NCBI GenBank assembly: GCA_905235315.1
Contig: CAJOLG010000046.1
Coordinates: forward strand, 1 to 10,173
From: an uncultured Solobacterium sp.
Lineage (GTDB): Bacteria > Bacillota_I > Bacilli_A > Erysipelotrichales > Erysipelotrichaceae
DNA length: 10,173 nt
Reading direction: 5' to 3'
A program made the position numbers and the translations under genes. The notes under the pieces are model-generated. The model was not told the origin of the DNA, did no database searches, and saw only the letters and a list, made by a program, of their open reading frames with translations. Shown here piece after piece: positions 1 to 5,816 of this stretch; the first letter of the stretch is position 1, and every line of letters begins with the position of its first letter.

Positions 1-38
1 GTCTTGTCATAGATCGGGCTCACTCTGATCGGTCCCAT
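1..38 (-). CDS. Unidentified protein, N-terminus only (cut by window edge)
   Basis: Only the first 12 codons and two bases of the next are present, reading MGPIRVSPIYDK(T). The start is supported by an AGAGGAGAA ribosome binding site about 8 bases upstream, in the 21-base gap after the GntR gene stop at 60. The tight spacing and shared strand suggest that it is co-transcribed with the repressor gene and is a likely regulatory target. The residues faintly recall class I mannose-6-phosphate isomerases, which often begin with a P-I-x-L-x-P-x-(F/Y) pattern and continue into WGG. That is a guess from 13 residues and should not be used as a name. A sugar or amino-sugar enzyme would suit a UTRA-type regulator. 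Confidence 0.6.
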   Translation of the reverse strand, partial: MGPIRVSPIYDK

Positions 39-59
39 GTTTCTGTTCTCCTCTTTCTT

Positions 60-785
60 TTACTTAAATGACTCTTCCACCGTCAGCTGATAATCATCGG
101 AAAGATACAGCGAGTCTGTGTACTCCACCGGTCTTTCTCCGCTGTAACCCTTCCGCACGCGGCGGATCAGTGCTTTGTCCTGCTTCAGACGGAAGATCTT
201 CTTTTCCTGCGGCCCGGCAATAAATGCGGTGATCACCTCTGTTACCCGATTCACCGGATCTCCGCACTCTTCCAGCAGCTGATACAGCGAGCCGGAAAAA
301 TCATCGGTATCCTTTACCATACAGACAGGACTGAGATACGTCACATAATGCACGACCGGCCGGCCGCCGAGATAGGATTCTCTCACCAGCGTCAGGAGCG
401 GCTGGTTTGGGGAGGTCCCGAACCAGTCTGCCGCCTCTTGCGGCACAATGCCGTATCCGACAGAGATCACTCTCCGGTCTGCCGTATGATTGTGCTCCTC
501 CCCTTTAAAGGAAGAATGAAAGCTGGTAGACAGCTGCGAGGACGGAGAAAGAACCACGGTTCCGCTTCCCCGCCGGCGGGAGATGTATCCCTCCTGCAGA
601 AGCCGGTTCATCGCCTGACGGACGGTGATCCGCGAAACCCCGAATTCCTTCATCAGCTCCGCTTCCGTCGGCAGTACGCTTCCCGTTTCGTATTCCTGTT
701 CCCGGATCCGTTCCGCAAGGATTTCGTAAAGCTGGCTCCAGAGCGGTTTCTGACCCGATCCCTTTTTCAGTTCCGGTTCTGTCAT
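60..785 (-). CDS. GntR-family transcriptional regulator, HutC/UTRA subfamily
   Basis: A DNA-binding repressor of 241 residues, the usual length for the subfamily. Residues about 14-78 form the GntR winged helix: WSQLYEILAERI, then LPTEAELMKEFGVSRITVRQAMNRL for the helix-turn-helix, then the wing GYISRRRGSGTVV. Residues about 95-235 fit a UTRA effector domain, with RRVISVGYG, LTLVRESYLGGRPVVHYVTYL and the late ERPVEYTDSLYLSDDY motif. UTRA domains usually bind a small ligand, often a phosphosugar, which releases the protein from DNA. The ATG at 783-785 has a CGGAG site 9 bases upstream. The gene stands 21 bases ahead of an incomplete gene on the same strand, so it probably controls itself and that neighbour. 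The ligand cannot be told from sequence. Confidence 0.93.
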   Translation of the reverse strand: MTEPELKKGSGQKPLWSQLYEILAERIREQEYETGSVLPTEAELMKEFGVSRITVRQAMNRLLQEGYISRRRGSGTVVLSPSSQLSTSFHSSFKGEEHNHTADRRVISVGYGIVPQEAADWFGTSPNQPLLTLVRESYLGGRPVVHYVTYLSPVCMVKDTDDFSGSLYQLLEECGDPVNRVTEVITAFIAGPQEKKIFRLKQDKALIRRVRKGYSGERPVEYTDSLYLSDDYQLTVEESFK

Positions 786-804
786 GATTAATTACTCCGA
801 AGTC

Positions 805-834
805 AGTATACCTGCCGCACTTTGCCAGGGTCAA
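805..834 (-). promoter_or_regulatory. Sigma-A type promoter of the gntR operon
   Basis: On the minus strand TTGACC (829-834) and TATACT (805-810) are separated by 18 bases. This is a close match to the housekeeping promoter, about 20 bases before the gntR ATG. The -10 overlaps the self-complementary GTATAC. HutC-type operators commonly contain GT-TA-AC cores, so autoregulation by occlusion at this site is plausible but unproven. Confidence 0.75.
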
Positions 835-840
835 TACTTT

Positions 841-856
841 TTGTCATATTGTCATA
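841..856. repeat. Tandem 8-bp direct repeat between divergent gntR and yfcE
   Basis: TTGTCATA occurs twice with no gap (841-848 and 849-856). The repeat is 7 bases upstream of the gntR -35 box and about 70 bases before the phosphoesterase start. It could be a regulator site for either gene, or part of a weak plus-strand promoter, because TTGTCA resembles a -35. No convincing plus-strand -10 at the right distance was found. Confidence 0.4.
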
Positions 857-927
857 ACATTTAATTCGGCGGTGTTCTCTCCCCTCCCGCAATGCGGTAT
901 CATACGTCTGAAAGGACAGGTGATCTT

Positions 928-1482
928 ATGAACTACCTGGTAATATCCGATATCCACGGCAGCCGCTCCGGTGCCGAACTGTGCGAAGAGGCACTGCAGC
1001 TCCATCAGCCCGATGCGGTGCTGTGTCTCGGCGACATCCTCTATCACGGGCCCCGCAATCCGGTGCCGGACACGCATGACCCAAAGGAAGCTGCCCGCAT
1101 CCTGAATCAGTATGCCGAGCGCATCTTCGCCGTCCGCGGCAACTGTGAAGCTGAGGTGGACAGTCTTTTACTGGAATTTCCGGTGACGGCAGACTACAAC
1201 AGCTTTCTCCTGAATGACCGGCGCGTATTCATGACCCACGGTCATCTCTTTCATCCGGATCATCTGCCTCCGCTGCGGCACGGAGACATCCTGCTGTACG
1301 GCCACACGCACATTCCGGACGTTTCCTGTCAGAACGGCATATTCTGTCTGAACCCCGGAAGTGTCACCTTCCCGAAGCCGGGATATCCCCGCAGTTACGG
1401 CATCCTGAATGAATCTTCCTTCACCGTTCTGGATATCACGCATCAGCCGGTCGCATCCGTCTCGTTTTCTGCGGCGGACTGA
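928..1482 (+). CDS. yfcE: YfcE-type metallophosphoesterase
   Basis: A small calcineurin-like phosphodiesterase of 184 residues, the same size class as E. coli YfcE. The family hydrolyses phosphodiester substrates with two metal ions; the natural substrate is not settled. All the metal-binding motifs are visible: SDIHG (D8, H10), GD (D36), RGNCE (N72), THGH (H104, H106) and YGHTH (H126, H128), followed by the LNPGS motif usual in this family. An in-frame ATG at 892 would add 12 residues before the conserved NYLVISDIHG start. The ATG at 928 is preferred because AGGACAGGTG lies just upstream and the protein then begins as the family does. The gene is alone on the plus strand, divergent from gntR and convergent with putP. 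It is probably cytoplasmic, as there is no signal peptide. Confidence 0.92.
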   Translation: MNYLVISDIHGSRSGAELCEEALQLHQPDAVLCLGDILYHGPRNPVPDTHDPKEAARILNQYAERIFAVRGNCEAEVDSLLLEFPVTADYNSFLLNDRRVFMTHGHLFHPDHLPPLRHGDILLYGHTHIPDVSCQNGIFCLNPGSVTFPKPGYPRSYGILNESSFTVLDITHQPVASVSFSAAD

Positions 1483-1506
1483 AGGTACAGGCTGGGTTAG
1501 CACCCA

Positions 1507-1533
1507 AAGAAAAAGCCGGCGATGCCGGCATTT
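1507..1533. terminator. Short bidirectional terminator between yfcE and putP
   Basis: GCCGGC-GAT-GCCGGC (1515-1529) forms a 6-bp GC stem with a 3-base loop. On the minus strand it is followed by TTTTTCTTT, a good tail for putP, which ends just upstream at 1535. On the plus strand the tail ATTTATTATTT is weaker but usable for yfcE. Its position in a 52-base gap between converging genes fits a shared terminator. Confidence 0.75.
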
Positions 1534-1534
1534 A

Positions 1535-3058
1535 TTATTTGATGGATTCAAACTCTTTCTGAATTTCTCTGGAAGGTGCAGGCGTGAGCAGACTTACGAT
1601 GACATTTACCGCAAGTGCAATCAGGAATGCAGGAAGCAGTTCATAGATATCCAGCACGCCGCCCAGCGGACGCACAAGGAATTTCCAGATGAAGATCATC
1701 GCACCGCCGGCAATCATGCCCGCAAGTGCGCCCTGTTTGTTGGAACGCTTCCAGAACAGTGCCAGAAGAACGACCGGTCCGAAGCTGGCACCGAAGCCTG
1801 CCCAGGCAAAGGCGACGATCCGGAAGACCGAAGAGGTGCTGTCCCAGGCGAAGAAGACACCGACCAGCGCAACAAGGACGAGTGTGATCCGCGATACCCG
1901 CAGCGTCTGTTTCTTGTCCATTTTTACCCCGAATACACCCTGCATCAGGTCACGGCTGACCGCAGAGCTCGCTGTAAGCAGCTGGGAATCGGCAGTTGAC
2001 ATGGTGGATGCGAGAATACCGGCAAGCACAACACCGGCGATCAGCGCCGTCAGGAAACTGTGCTCCGCAAGCAGAGACGCAAAGCGCACGATGATGGTTT
2101 CCGAATCCGAACCGCTCAGCATCGGAACCACGCCGTTGGCACTCGCTGCCCGGCCGACAATTCCGATGATGACCGATACCGTCATGGAGATGATGACCCA
2201 GATCGTTCCGACACGGCGGGAAATCGAAAGCTTGTTTTCATCTTCGATTGCCATGAAGCGAAGCAGGATGTGAGGCATACCGAAGTAGCCGAGTCCCCAC
2301 GCGGTGGTGGAGAGGATCATCAGCGGCGTATACCGGGACGCGCTGCCCGATACCGCATCATGGATCTGGGTAAAGCTGAGGTATCCGGCAAGCGATTCTG
2401 CGTTGGCGGCGACCGCGGCGGTTCCGCCTGCGCTCTGAATTCCGAAATACAGGATCACAATAAGCGCGATGGTCATCACGATCGACTGGATGAGGTCGGT
2501 GATACTGACCGCCATGAAGCCGCCCATTGCCGTATAGGTGATGATGACAACGGCACTGATGATCATGGCGACATGATAGTCTGCGTTAAACAGCGCAGAG
2601 AACAGTTTTCCGCAGGCCGCAAACCCGGAAGCGGTATACGGCACAAAGAAGATGACAATGATGACCGCTGCGATCAGACACAGAATATTCCGGTTGTCAT
2701 GGTAACGTTTGGAAAAGAATTCCGGAACGGTGATCGCATCGACCTTGGCGGTATAAATACGAAGCTTCTTCGCAACAATCAGCCAGTTGAGATAGGTGCC
2801 GACCGCAAGACCGATTGCCGTCCATGCGGCATCTGCGATACCGGTAAGATACGCAACACCCGGCAGTCCCATCAGGAGCCAGCTGCTCATGTCGGACGCT
2901 TCGGCGCTCATCGCAGCTGCCAGCGGGCCGAGTTTTCTGCCGCCGAGATAAAACTCGCCGACGGTTTCTGTCCGTTTGGAGAAACGATAGCCGATGTACA
3001 GCATTCCTCCGAGATAGATGACGATAGCCGCAATAATTCCCGCAATTGATGAACTCAT
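1535..3058 (-). CDS. putP: Sodium/proline symporter (SSS family), PutP-like
   Basis: An integral membrane transporter of 507 residues, close to the 502 of E. coli PutP, which couples sodium influx to proline uptake. Many stretches match PutP as I remember it: YLGGRKLGP (about 37-45), SAEASDMSSWLLMGLPG (51-67, with D56 matching the sodium-site Asp55), AWGLGYFGMPHILLRFMA, ILASTMSTADSQLL (matching the Ser340/Thr341 sodium-site region), AWAGFGASFGPVVLLALFW and GALAGMIAGG. The pattern of about 13 membrane helices also fits. Upstream in-frame GTG codons exist, but they lie inside the T-box. The ATG at 3056-3058 is chosen because a GGGGAGG site sits 8 bases before it. The gene stands alone behind a T-box leader, so it is probably expressed when one amino acid is scarce. 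Proline is the default substrate, and threonine cannot be excluded from the leader. Confidence 0.92.
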   Translation of the reverse strand: MSSSIAGIIAAIVIYLGGMLYIGYRFSKRTETVGEFYLGGRKLGPLAAAMSAEASDMSSWLLMGLPGVAYLTGIADAAWTAIGLAVGTYLNWLIVAKKLRIYTAKVDAITVPEFFSKRYHDNRNILCLIAAVIIVIFFVPYTASGFAACGKLFSALFNADYHVAMIISAVVIITYTAMGGFMAVSITDLIQSIVMTIALIVILYFGIQSAGGTAAVAANAESLAGYLSFTQIHDAVSGSASRYTPLMILSTTAWGLGYFGMPHILLRFMAIEDENKLSISRRVGTIWVIISMTVSVIIGIVGRAASANGVVPMLSGSDSETIIVRFASLLAEHSFLTALIAGVVLAGILASTMSTADSQLLTASSAVSRDLMQGVFGVKMDKKQTLRVSRITLVLVALVGVFFAWDSTSSVFRIVAFAWAGFGASFGPVVLLALFWKRSNKQGALAGMIAGGAMIFIWKFLVRPLGGVLDIYELLPAFLIALAVNVIVSLLTPAPSREIQKEFESIK

Positions 3059-3080
3059 ACGAAATTCCTCCCCTTTACAT

Positions 3081-3108
3081 AAAAAAGCCATCCCCTCAGA
3101 GACGGCCT
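3081..3108 (-). terminator. T-box regulated intrinsic terminator
   Basis: On the minus strand GCCGTCTC (3106-3099) pairs with GGGATGGC (3094-3087) around a TGAG loop, followed by six T (3086-3081). It comes directly after the conserved ACCGCGG strand and competes with the antiterminator. The putP ribosome binding site follows about 10 bases later. Confidence 0.9.
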
Positions 3109-3300
3109 GACCGCGGTACCACACTGATTGCCAGCCGATGGCTGACCCCTTTGAACCGTTAACGCCGGGACACGGTTTTCCTTACTGCAATCTTCCGGAA
3201 AACATCTCACAGACCGGTTTCCCTGCACAAGGTACCGCCGGGCTTCCACCATCCCCGGTTCGCTCTGCGCCCTGCATGCAGATACTCTTCTGATCATCGA
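3081..3300 (-). promoter_or_regulatory. T-box riboswitch leader of putP
   Basis: On the minus strand this leader carries the standard T-box parts in order. Stem I starts with GATGA (K-turn, 3298-3294) and the AAGAGTA loop-E strand (about 3289-3283). It continues with the AGCGA bulge (3264-3260) and the GATGGTG apical loop (3253-3247), closed by CCGGG/CCCGG. The returning strand reads GAAACCGGT (3221-3213), then CTGTGAG. The antiterminator bulge TGTGGTACCGCGG lies at 3123-3111 and a terminator follows. Uncharged tRNA should pair with the specifier and with the TGGTACC bulge, allowing read-through into putP. The variable U in UGGUACC calls for an A discriminator base. By canonical GAA-codon-purine spacing the specifier is ACC (threonine, 3218-3216). 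Shifted by one base it is CCG (proline, 3217-3215), which fits the transporter better. Confidence 0.93.
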
Positions 3301-3309
3301 TTTGAAAAC

Positions 3310-3338
3310 ACTTTAAAACACCGTGTAAGAGTTGTCAA
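3310..3338 (-). promoter_or_regulatory. Promoter of the T-box/putP transcript
   Basis: TTGACA (3338-3333), a perfect -35, and TAAAGT (3315-3310), a 4-of-6 -10, are 17 bases apart on the minus strand. Transcription would start near 3301-3304, just before the first base of Stem I. This independently supports the T-box boundary. Confidence 0.8.
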
Positions 3339-3345
3339 TCTTTTT

Positions 3346-3396
3346 CTGAAACACGATTTCCTTTTCTGAAACTGTTTCACCCGCATTCTGTTTCAG
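3346..3396. repeat. CTGAAAC / GTTTCAG repeat cluster, possible operator
   Basis: Four copies of one short word lie in about 50 bases: CTGAAAC at 3346-3352 and 3366-3372 (20 bases apart), then the inverted form at 3374-3379 and 3390-3396. The middle two make a perfect palindrome, TGAAAC-T-GTTTCA (3367-3379). The cluster begins 8 bases upstream of the putP -35 and lies before the redoxin operon, so a regulator bound here could act on either side. No known regulator motif is claimed. Confidence 0.45.
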
Positions 3397-3487
3397 CATG
3401 AATCCCGATATCTTCCGGGATGGTTCTTTTGTGCTGACAAAAAATTCAGTATGATGATTAAGGAACATACAGTTACCTGAGGTATTT
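3397..3487 (+). promoter_or_regulatory. Upstream region of the redoxin operon with weak promoter candidate
   Basis: A TATGAT hexamer at 3450-3455 is a good -10 for the plus-strand operon. The best -35 is poor: TTTTGT at 3427-3432 with 17-base spacing. A weak -35 would fit an activated promoter. Just upstream, ATCCCG (3402-3407) pairs with CGGGAT (3416-3421) to give a 6-bp hairpin of unknown role. The GAGGT ribosome binding site of the first gene lies at 3479-3483. Confidence 0.35.
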
Positions 3488-4087
3488 ATGAAAGAAAAAA
3501 AAGATAAACGTATTAGGACCTCAACGGCAAAAATGATCCTTGCCGGAGCAGTGCTGTCCGTTTTCCTCTTCACCTTTATGTATACAAGGGCTGTCGGAAA
3601 ACGCCAGCAGAACATTGAGGCACAGGCTACCGCCGATGTTTTCAAAACCATGAACCTGAAAGACTACGAAGGCAATACCGTAACCAGTGAACTCTTTTCC
3701 CATTCAAAGATCACGGTCGTCAATGTCTGGGAAACAACCTGTACTGCATGTATCGCCGAATTCCCGGAAATGGAAGTGGTGACGCAGGAGATCGATCCGG
3801 AAGAAGTGCAGATCATCGGGATCTGTGCAGATCTCATCGACAAAAACGGTGACATCAGTCCGGAGCTGACAGCAGAAGCCAAGGAGATCCTCGACATGAG
3901 CGGCGCAACCTTCCTGCAGCTTTACCCTGATGAGAAAACACGGGATTTCATTCGCGCAAATGTCTCCGGCTTCCCGACGAACTTCTTCGTTGATTCTGCC
4001 GGAGCGATCATTGACTACCGGGCCGGTTCGAGAAACCGGGACGGCTGGCATGAAATGATCAATGAATTTCTTGAGAAAGTGGAGTGA
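3488..4087 (+). CDS. Membrane-anchored TlpA/ResA-like thiol-disulfide redoxin
   Basis: A 199-residue thioredoxin-fold protein fixed to the outside of the membrane. Residues 1-15 are strongly basic and are followed by one hydrophobic helix (about 14-33) with no clear cleavage site, so it is likely a signal anchor. The redoxin domain starts near residue 52. It has strand TVVNVWETTCTAC (about 76-88) with the active pair C85-x-x-C88, and the cis-proline motif GFPTNFFVD (P163). WETTCTAC is a TlpA-type active site rather than thioredoxin WCGPC, suggesting a reductase or specialised thiol exchanger. The start is fixed by GAGGT 5 bases before the ATG. It is first in a three-gene operon with a CXXC membrane peptide 9 bases downstream and an iron-sulfur membrane protein. 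The partner substrate is unknown. Confidence 0.9.
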   Translation: MKEKKDKRIRTSTAKMILAGAVLSVFLFTFMYTRAVGKRQQNIEAQATADVFKTMNLKDYEGNTVTSELFSHSKITVVNVWETTCTACIAEFPEMEVVTQEIDPEEVQIIGICADLIDKNGDISPELTAEAKEILDMSGATFLQLYPDEKTRDFIRANVSGFPTNFFVDSAGAIIDYRAGSRNRDGWHEMINEFLEKVE

Positions 4088-4096
4088 GGGATTTAT

Positions 4097-4237
4097 ATGA
4101 AGAAAGTAAATATCGCAACCGCTGTCCTCTTTGCGGCGGCTATCGCCCTGATTATCGCCGGCATCGCGGTGGACGAGCCTGCCGTCGTTCTCAGCAAGGC
4201 CATCAACGTATGCATGGAATGCATCGGGATCGGATAA
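4097..4237 (+). CDS. Small CXXC-motif membrane peptide (CD1871A-like)
   Basis: A 46-residue protein too short for most gene callers. It has a basic start (MKK), one hydrophobic helix at about residues 5-25, a short loop DEPAVVLSKAIN, and a C-terminal CMECIGIG carrying C39-x-x-C42. By the positive-inside rule the N-terminus is cytoplasmic and the CXXC faces outward, on the same side as the redoxin. I recall a clostridial family, named after C. difficile CD1871A, of short CXXC peptides with this ending next to redoxin and 4Fe-4S genes; this is recall, not a search. The ribosome binding site GAGTGAGGG overlaps the redoxin stop. The next gene starts 4 bases after its stop, so translation is probably coupled. 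Likely role: a thiol relay between the redoxin and the iron-sulfur protein. Confidence 0.88.
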   Translation: MKKVNIATAVLFAAAIALIIAGIAVDEPAVVLSKAINVCMECIGIG

Positions 4238-4241
4238 GTAT

Positions 4242-5702
4242 ATGACAACCCTTGAGACAAAGAAAAAGCAGACCCGTGTCCGCCATTGGTTCCAGGCAGC
4301 CTGGTTTGCGCTTACCAACGGATATCTCCGTGGGTATACTTCCGGCAAGATCTTCACCGGCAATACCAAGGCCGTCTGCGTACCGGGCCTGAACTGCTAC
4401 TCCTGCCCGGGTGCGATCGGGGCCTGTCCGATCGGCTCCCTGCAGGCCGTCCTCGACAGTAAGAACTATAAGATTTCGCTCTATGTATTCGGCTTTCTGA
4501 CCGCGTTCGGCGTTCTGTTCGGACGTCTCGTCTGCGGCTGGATGTGCCCGTTCGGATTCTTCCAGGATCTGCTTTACAAGATCAAAACAAAGTTCAAGAA
4601 GAAAAACCTGCCCGGACACAAGTATCTGCGTTATCTCCGCTATGTTGTTCTCATTGTTCTGGTCATCATTCTCCCGTCCTTCCTCACCAACGCTGCCGGA
4701 GCCGGCCAGCCGACCTTCTGTGAATTCGTCTGCCCGAGCGGAACGCTGCTGGGCGGAATTCCGCTGACCATTGTCAATGAAGGCTTCCGGGCCGCCATCG
4801 GAGTGCGCTTCTGGTGGAAGATATTCATCCTGGTGGCATGCACCCTGGCGGCGATCTTCTACTATCGCCCCTTCTGCAAGTATCTCTGCCCGCTGGGCGC
4901 GATCTACGGACTCTTCAATCCCGTTTCCACATACCGGCTCGAAGTTGATCAGAGCAAGTGCATCAAATGCGCTGCCTGCCAGCGGGCATGCGGAATGGAT
5001 ATCCGTACGTTTGAAAAACCCAACAGTCCCGACTGCATCCGCTGCGGCTCCTGCATCAAAGCCTGCCCGGAAGGCGCGATCTCAAGCACCTGGGGGAAGT
5101 TCGGCGCCAAAGCCGCAAACCGCTGCTTTGTGGATGATAACGCTGCCTTCGAGGCACGTGACACAAGCCGGACCCCCGCCACAAGACCGGTCTATTCCGT
5201 GTTCTTCGGTGTGGTTCTCATCCTGTTCGCTCTGGTGAACGGATTACTGGCTTATCTTGGCACGTCTTCCATCTTTGAATACAACCTCGTTCATCTGATT
5301 TCCGTTCCGTATACCGGACTGGGCTATCAGTTCTGCAACTTCATCAGCAGCTTTGTGATTCTCTTTACCGGTGTCTTCCTGATCGTTTACCGCAACGACG
5401 CCGCGCGGATGGCTACCGTCAGGGAAAAACTCGGGTACGCCTTCCGGATTGCGCTGTTCGGAGTGATCCTGCTGATCATCGCCGCATGTTTCGATCCGAC
5501 CGCGGTCTCACCGATGACAACGGCACTCTTATTCAGCCCGGCTCTCGTACTTACCTACTTCCTGATGCTCGCAACCGCATCTTCGTTTGGCAAATACGTT
5601 GAAGGACGGACAAAGGGAAAAGCAGCGTCCGTGATTCTTCTCATTCTCATGGTGCTGCCATGCGTTATTGAATTTTCCTTTCTGTATATTGCCACGCATT
5701 GA
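4242..5702 (+). CDS. Polytopic 4Fe-4S membrane protein, NapH/CcoG-like
   Basis: A 486-residue electron-transfer membrane protein. The N-terminal part has the motif C46-VPGLN-C52-YS-C55-PGAIGA-C62-PIGS. Cysteine pairs of NapH type follow in or next to membrane helices: CGWMCPFG (C98, C102), FCEFVCPSG (C160, C164) and FCKYLCPLG (C212, C216). A cytoplasmic ferredoxin domain (about 235-282) has two clusters: C240-x2-C243-x2-C246-x3-C250 and C265-x2-C268-x2-C271-x3-CP (C275). The C-terminal 170 residues add about five hydrophobic helices (316-340, 365-383, 401-417, 427-447, 462-483) with few conserved cysteines; this extension is longer than in NapH. Start: ATG 4 bases after the CXXC peptide stop, with only a weak GGATAAG site, which suggests translational coupling. 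It probably passes electrons from cytoplasmic ferredoxin through the membrane to the extracytoplasmic thiol proteins encoded upstream. Confidence 0.88.
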   Translation: MTTLETKKKQTRVRHWFQAAWFALTNGYLRGYTSGKIFTGNTKAVCVPGLNCYSCPGAIGACPIGSLQAVLDSKNYKISLYVFGFLTAFGVLFGRLVCGWMCPFGFFQDLLYKIKTKFKKKNLPGHKYLRYLRYVVLIVLVIILPSFLTNAAGAGQPTFCEFVCPSGTLLGGIPLTIVNEGFRAAIGVRFWWKIFILVACTLAAIFYYRPFCKYLCPLGAIYGLFNPVSTYRLEVDQSKCIKCAACQRACGMDIRTFEKPNSPDCIRCGSCIKACPEGAISSTWGKFGAKAANRCFVDDNAAFEARDTSRTPATRPVYSVFFGVVLILFALVNGLLAYLGTSSIFEYNLVHLISVPYTGLGYQFCNFISSFVILFTGVFLIVYRNDAARMATVREKLGYAFRIALFGVILLIIAACFDPTAVSPMTTALLFSPALVLTYFLMLATASSFGKYVEGRTKGKAASVILLILMVLPCVIEFSFLYIATH

Positions 5703-5735
5703 TGACCGGTTCCTGAAACCGCGTCCAACGCACAG

Positions 5736-5761
5736 AACGGTCCCGCAGAGGGACCGTTTTT
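5736..5761 (+). terminator. Strong intrinsic terminator of the redox operon
   Basis: AACGGTCCC (5736-5744) pairs perfectly with GGGACCGTT (5750-5758) around GCAGA and runs into TTTTT (5757-5761). It ends the three-gene redoxin/iron-sulfur operon 34 bases after the last stop. Confidence 0.92.
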
Positions 5762-5779
5762 ACGTGCATGGATGCAATG

Positions 5780-5808
5780 AAAAAGATGACCCCCTATAAG
5801 GGATCATC
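5780..5808 (-). terminator. Intrinsic terminator of the surface-protein gene
   Basis: On the minus strand GATGATCCC pairs with GGGGTCATC around a short TTATA-type loop (5808-5785) and is followed by TTTTT (5784-5780). It lies 9 bases past the surface-protein stop and back to back with the plus-strand terminator. Confidence 0.88.
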
Positions 5809-5816
5809 TTCGCGCA

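Noticed and set aside
892..927. Longer yfcE start adding 12 residues
   Set aside because: No good ribosome binding site precedes it, while AGGTG precedes the ATG at 928, where the family normally starts.
2060..3049. A 329-codon plus-strand open frame antisense to putP
   Set aside because: Its product is highly charged and low in hydrophobic order, and it mirrors the clear PutP coding frame. There is no ribosome binding site or family resemblance, so it is a shadow frame.
3059..3124. GTG-initiated N-terminal extension of PutP by 22 residues
   Set aside because: The extension overlaps the T-box antiterminator and terminator. The internal ATG at 3058 has a GGGGAGG site and begins like known PutP proteins.
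3055..3297. An 80-codon minus-strand frame inside the putP leader
   Set aside because: The stretch is fully explained by the T-box RNA, whose structural motifs set the sequence.
3402..3421. Hairpin ATCCCG/CGGGAT considered as a terminator
   Set aside because: The stem is short with an 8-base loop, and no gene ends upstream on the plus strand. It lies in the promoter region of the redox operon.
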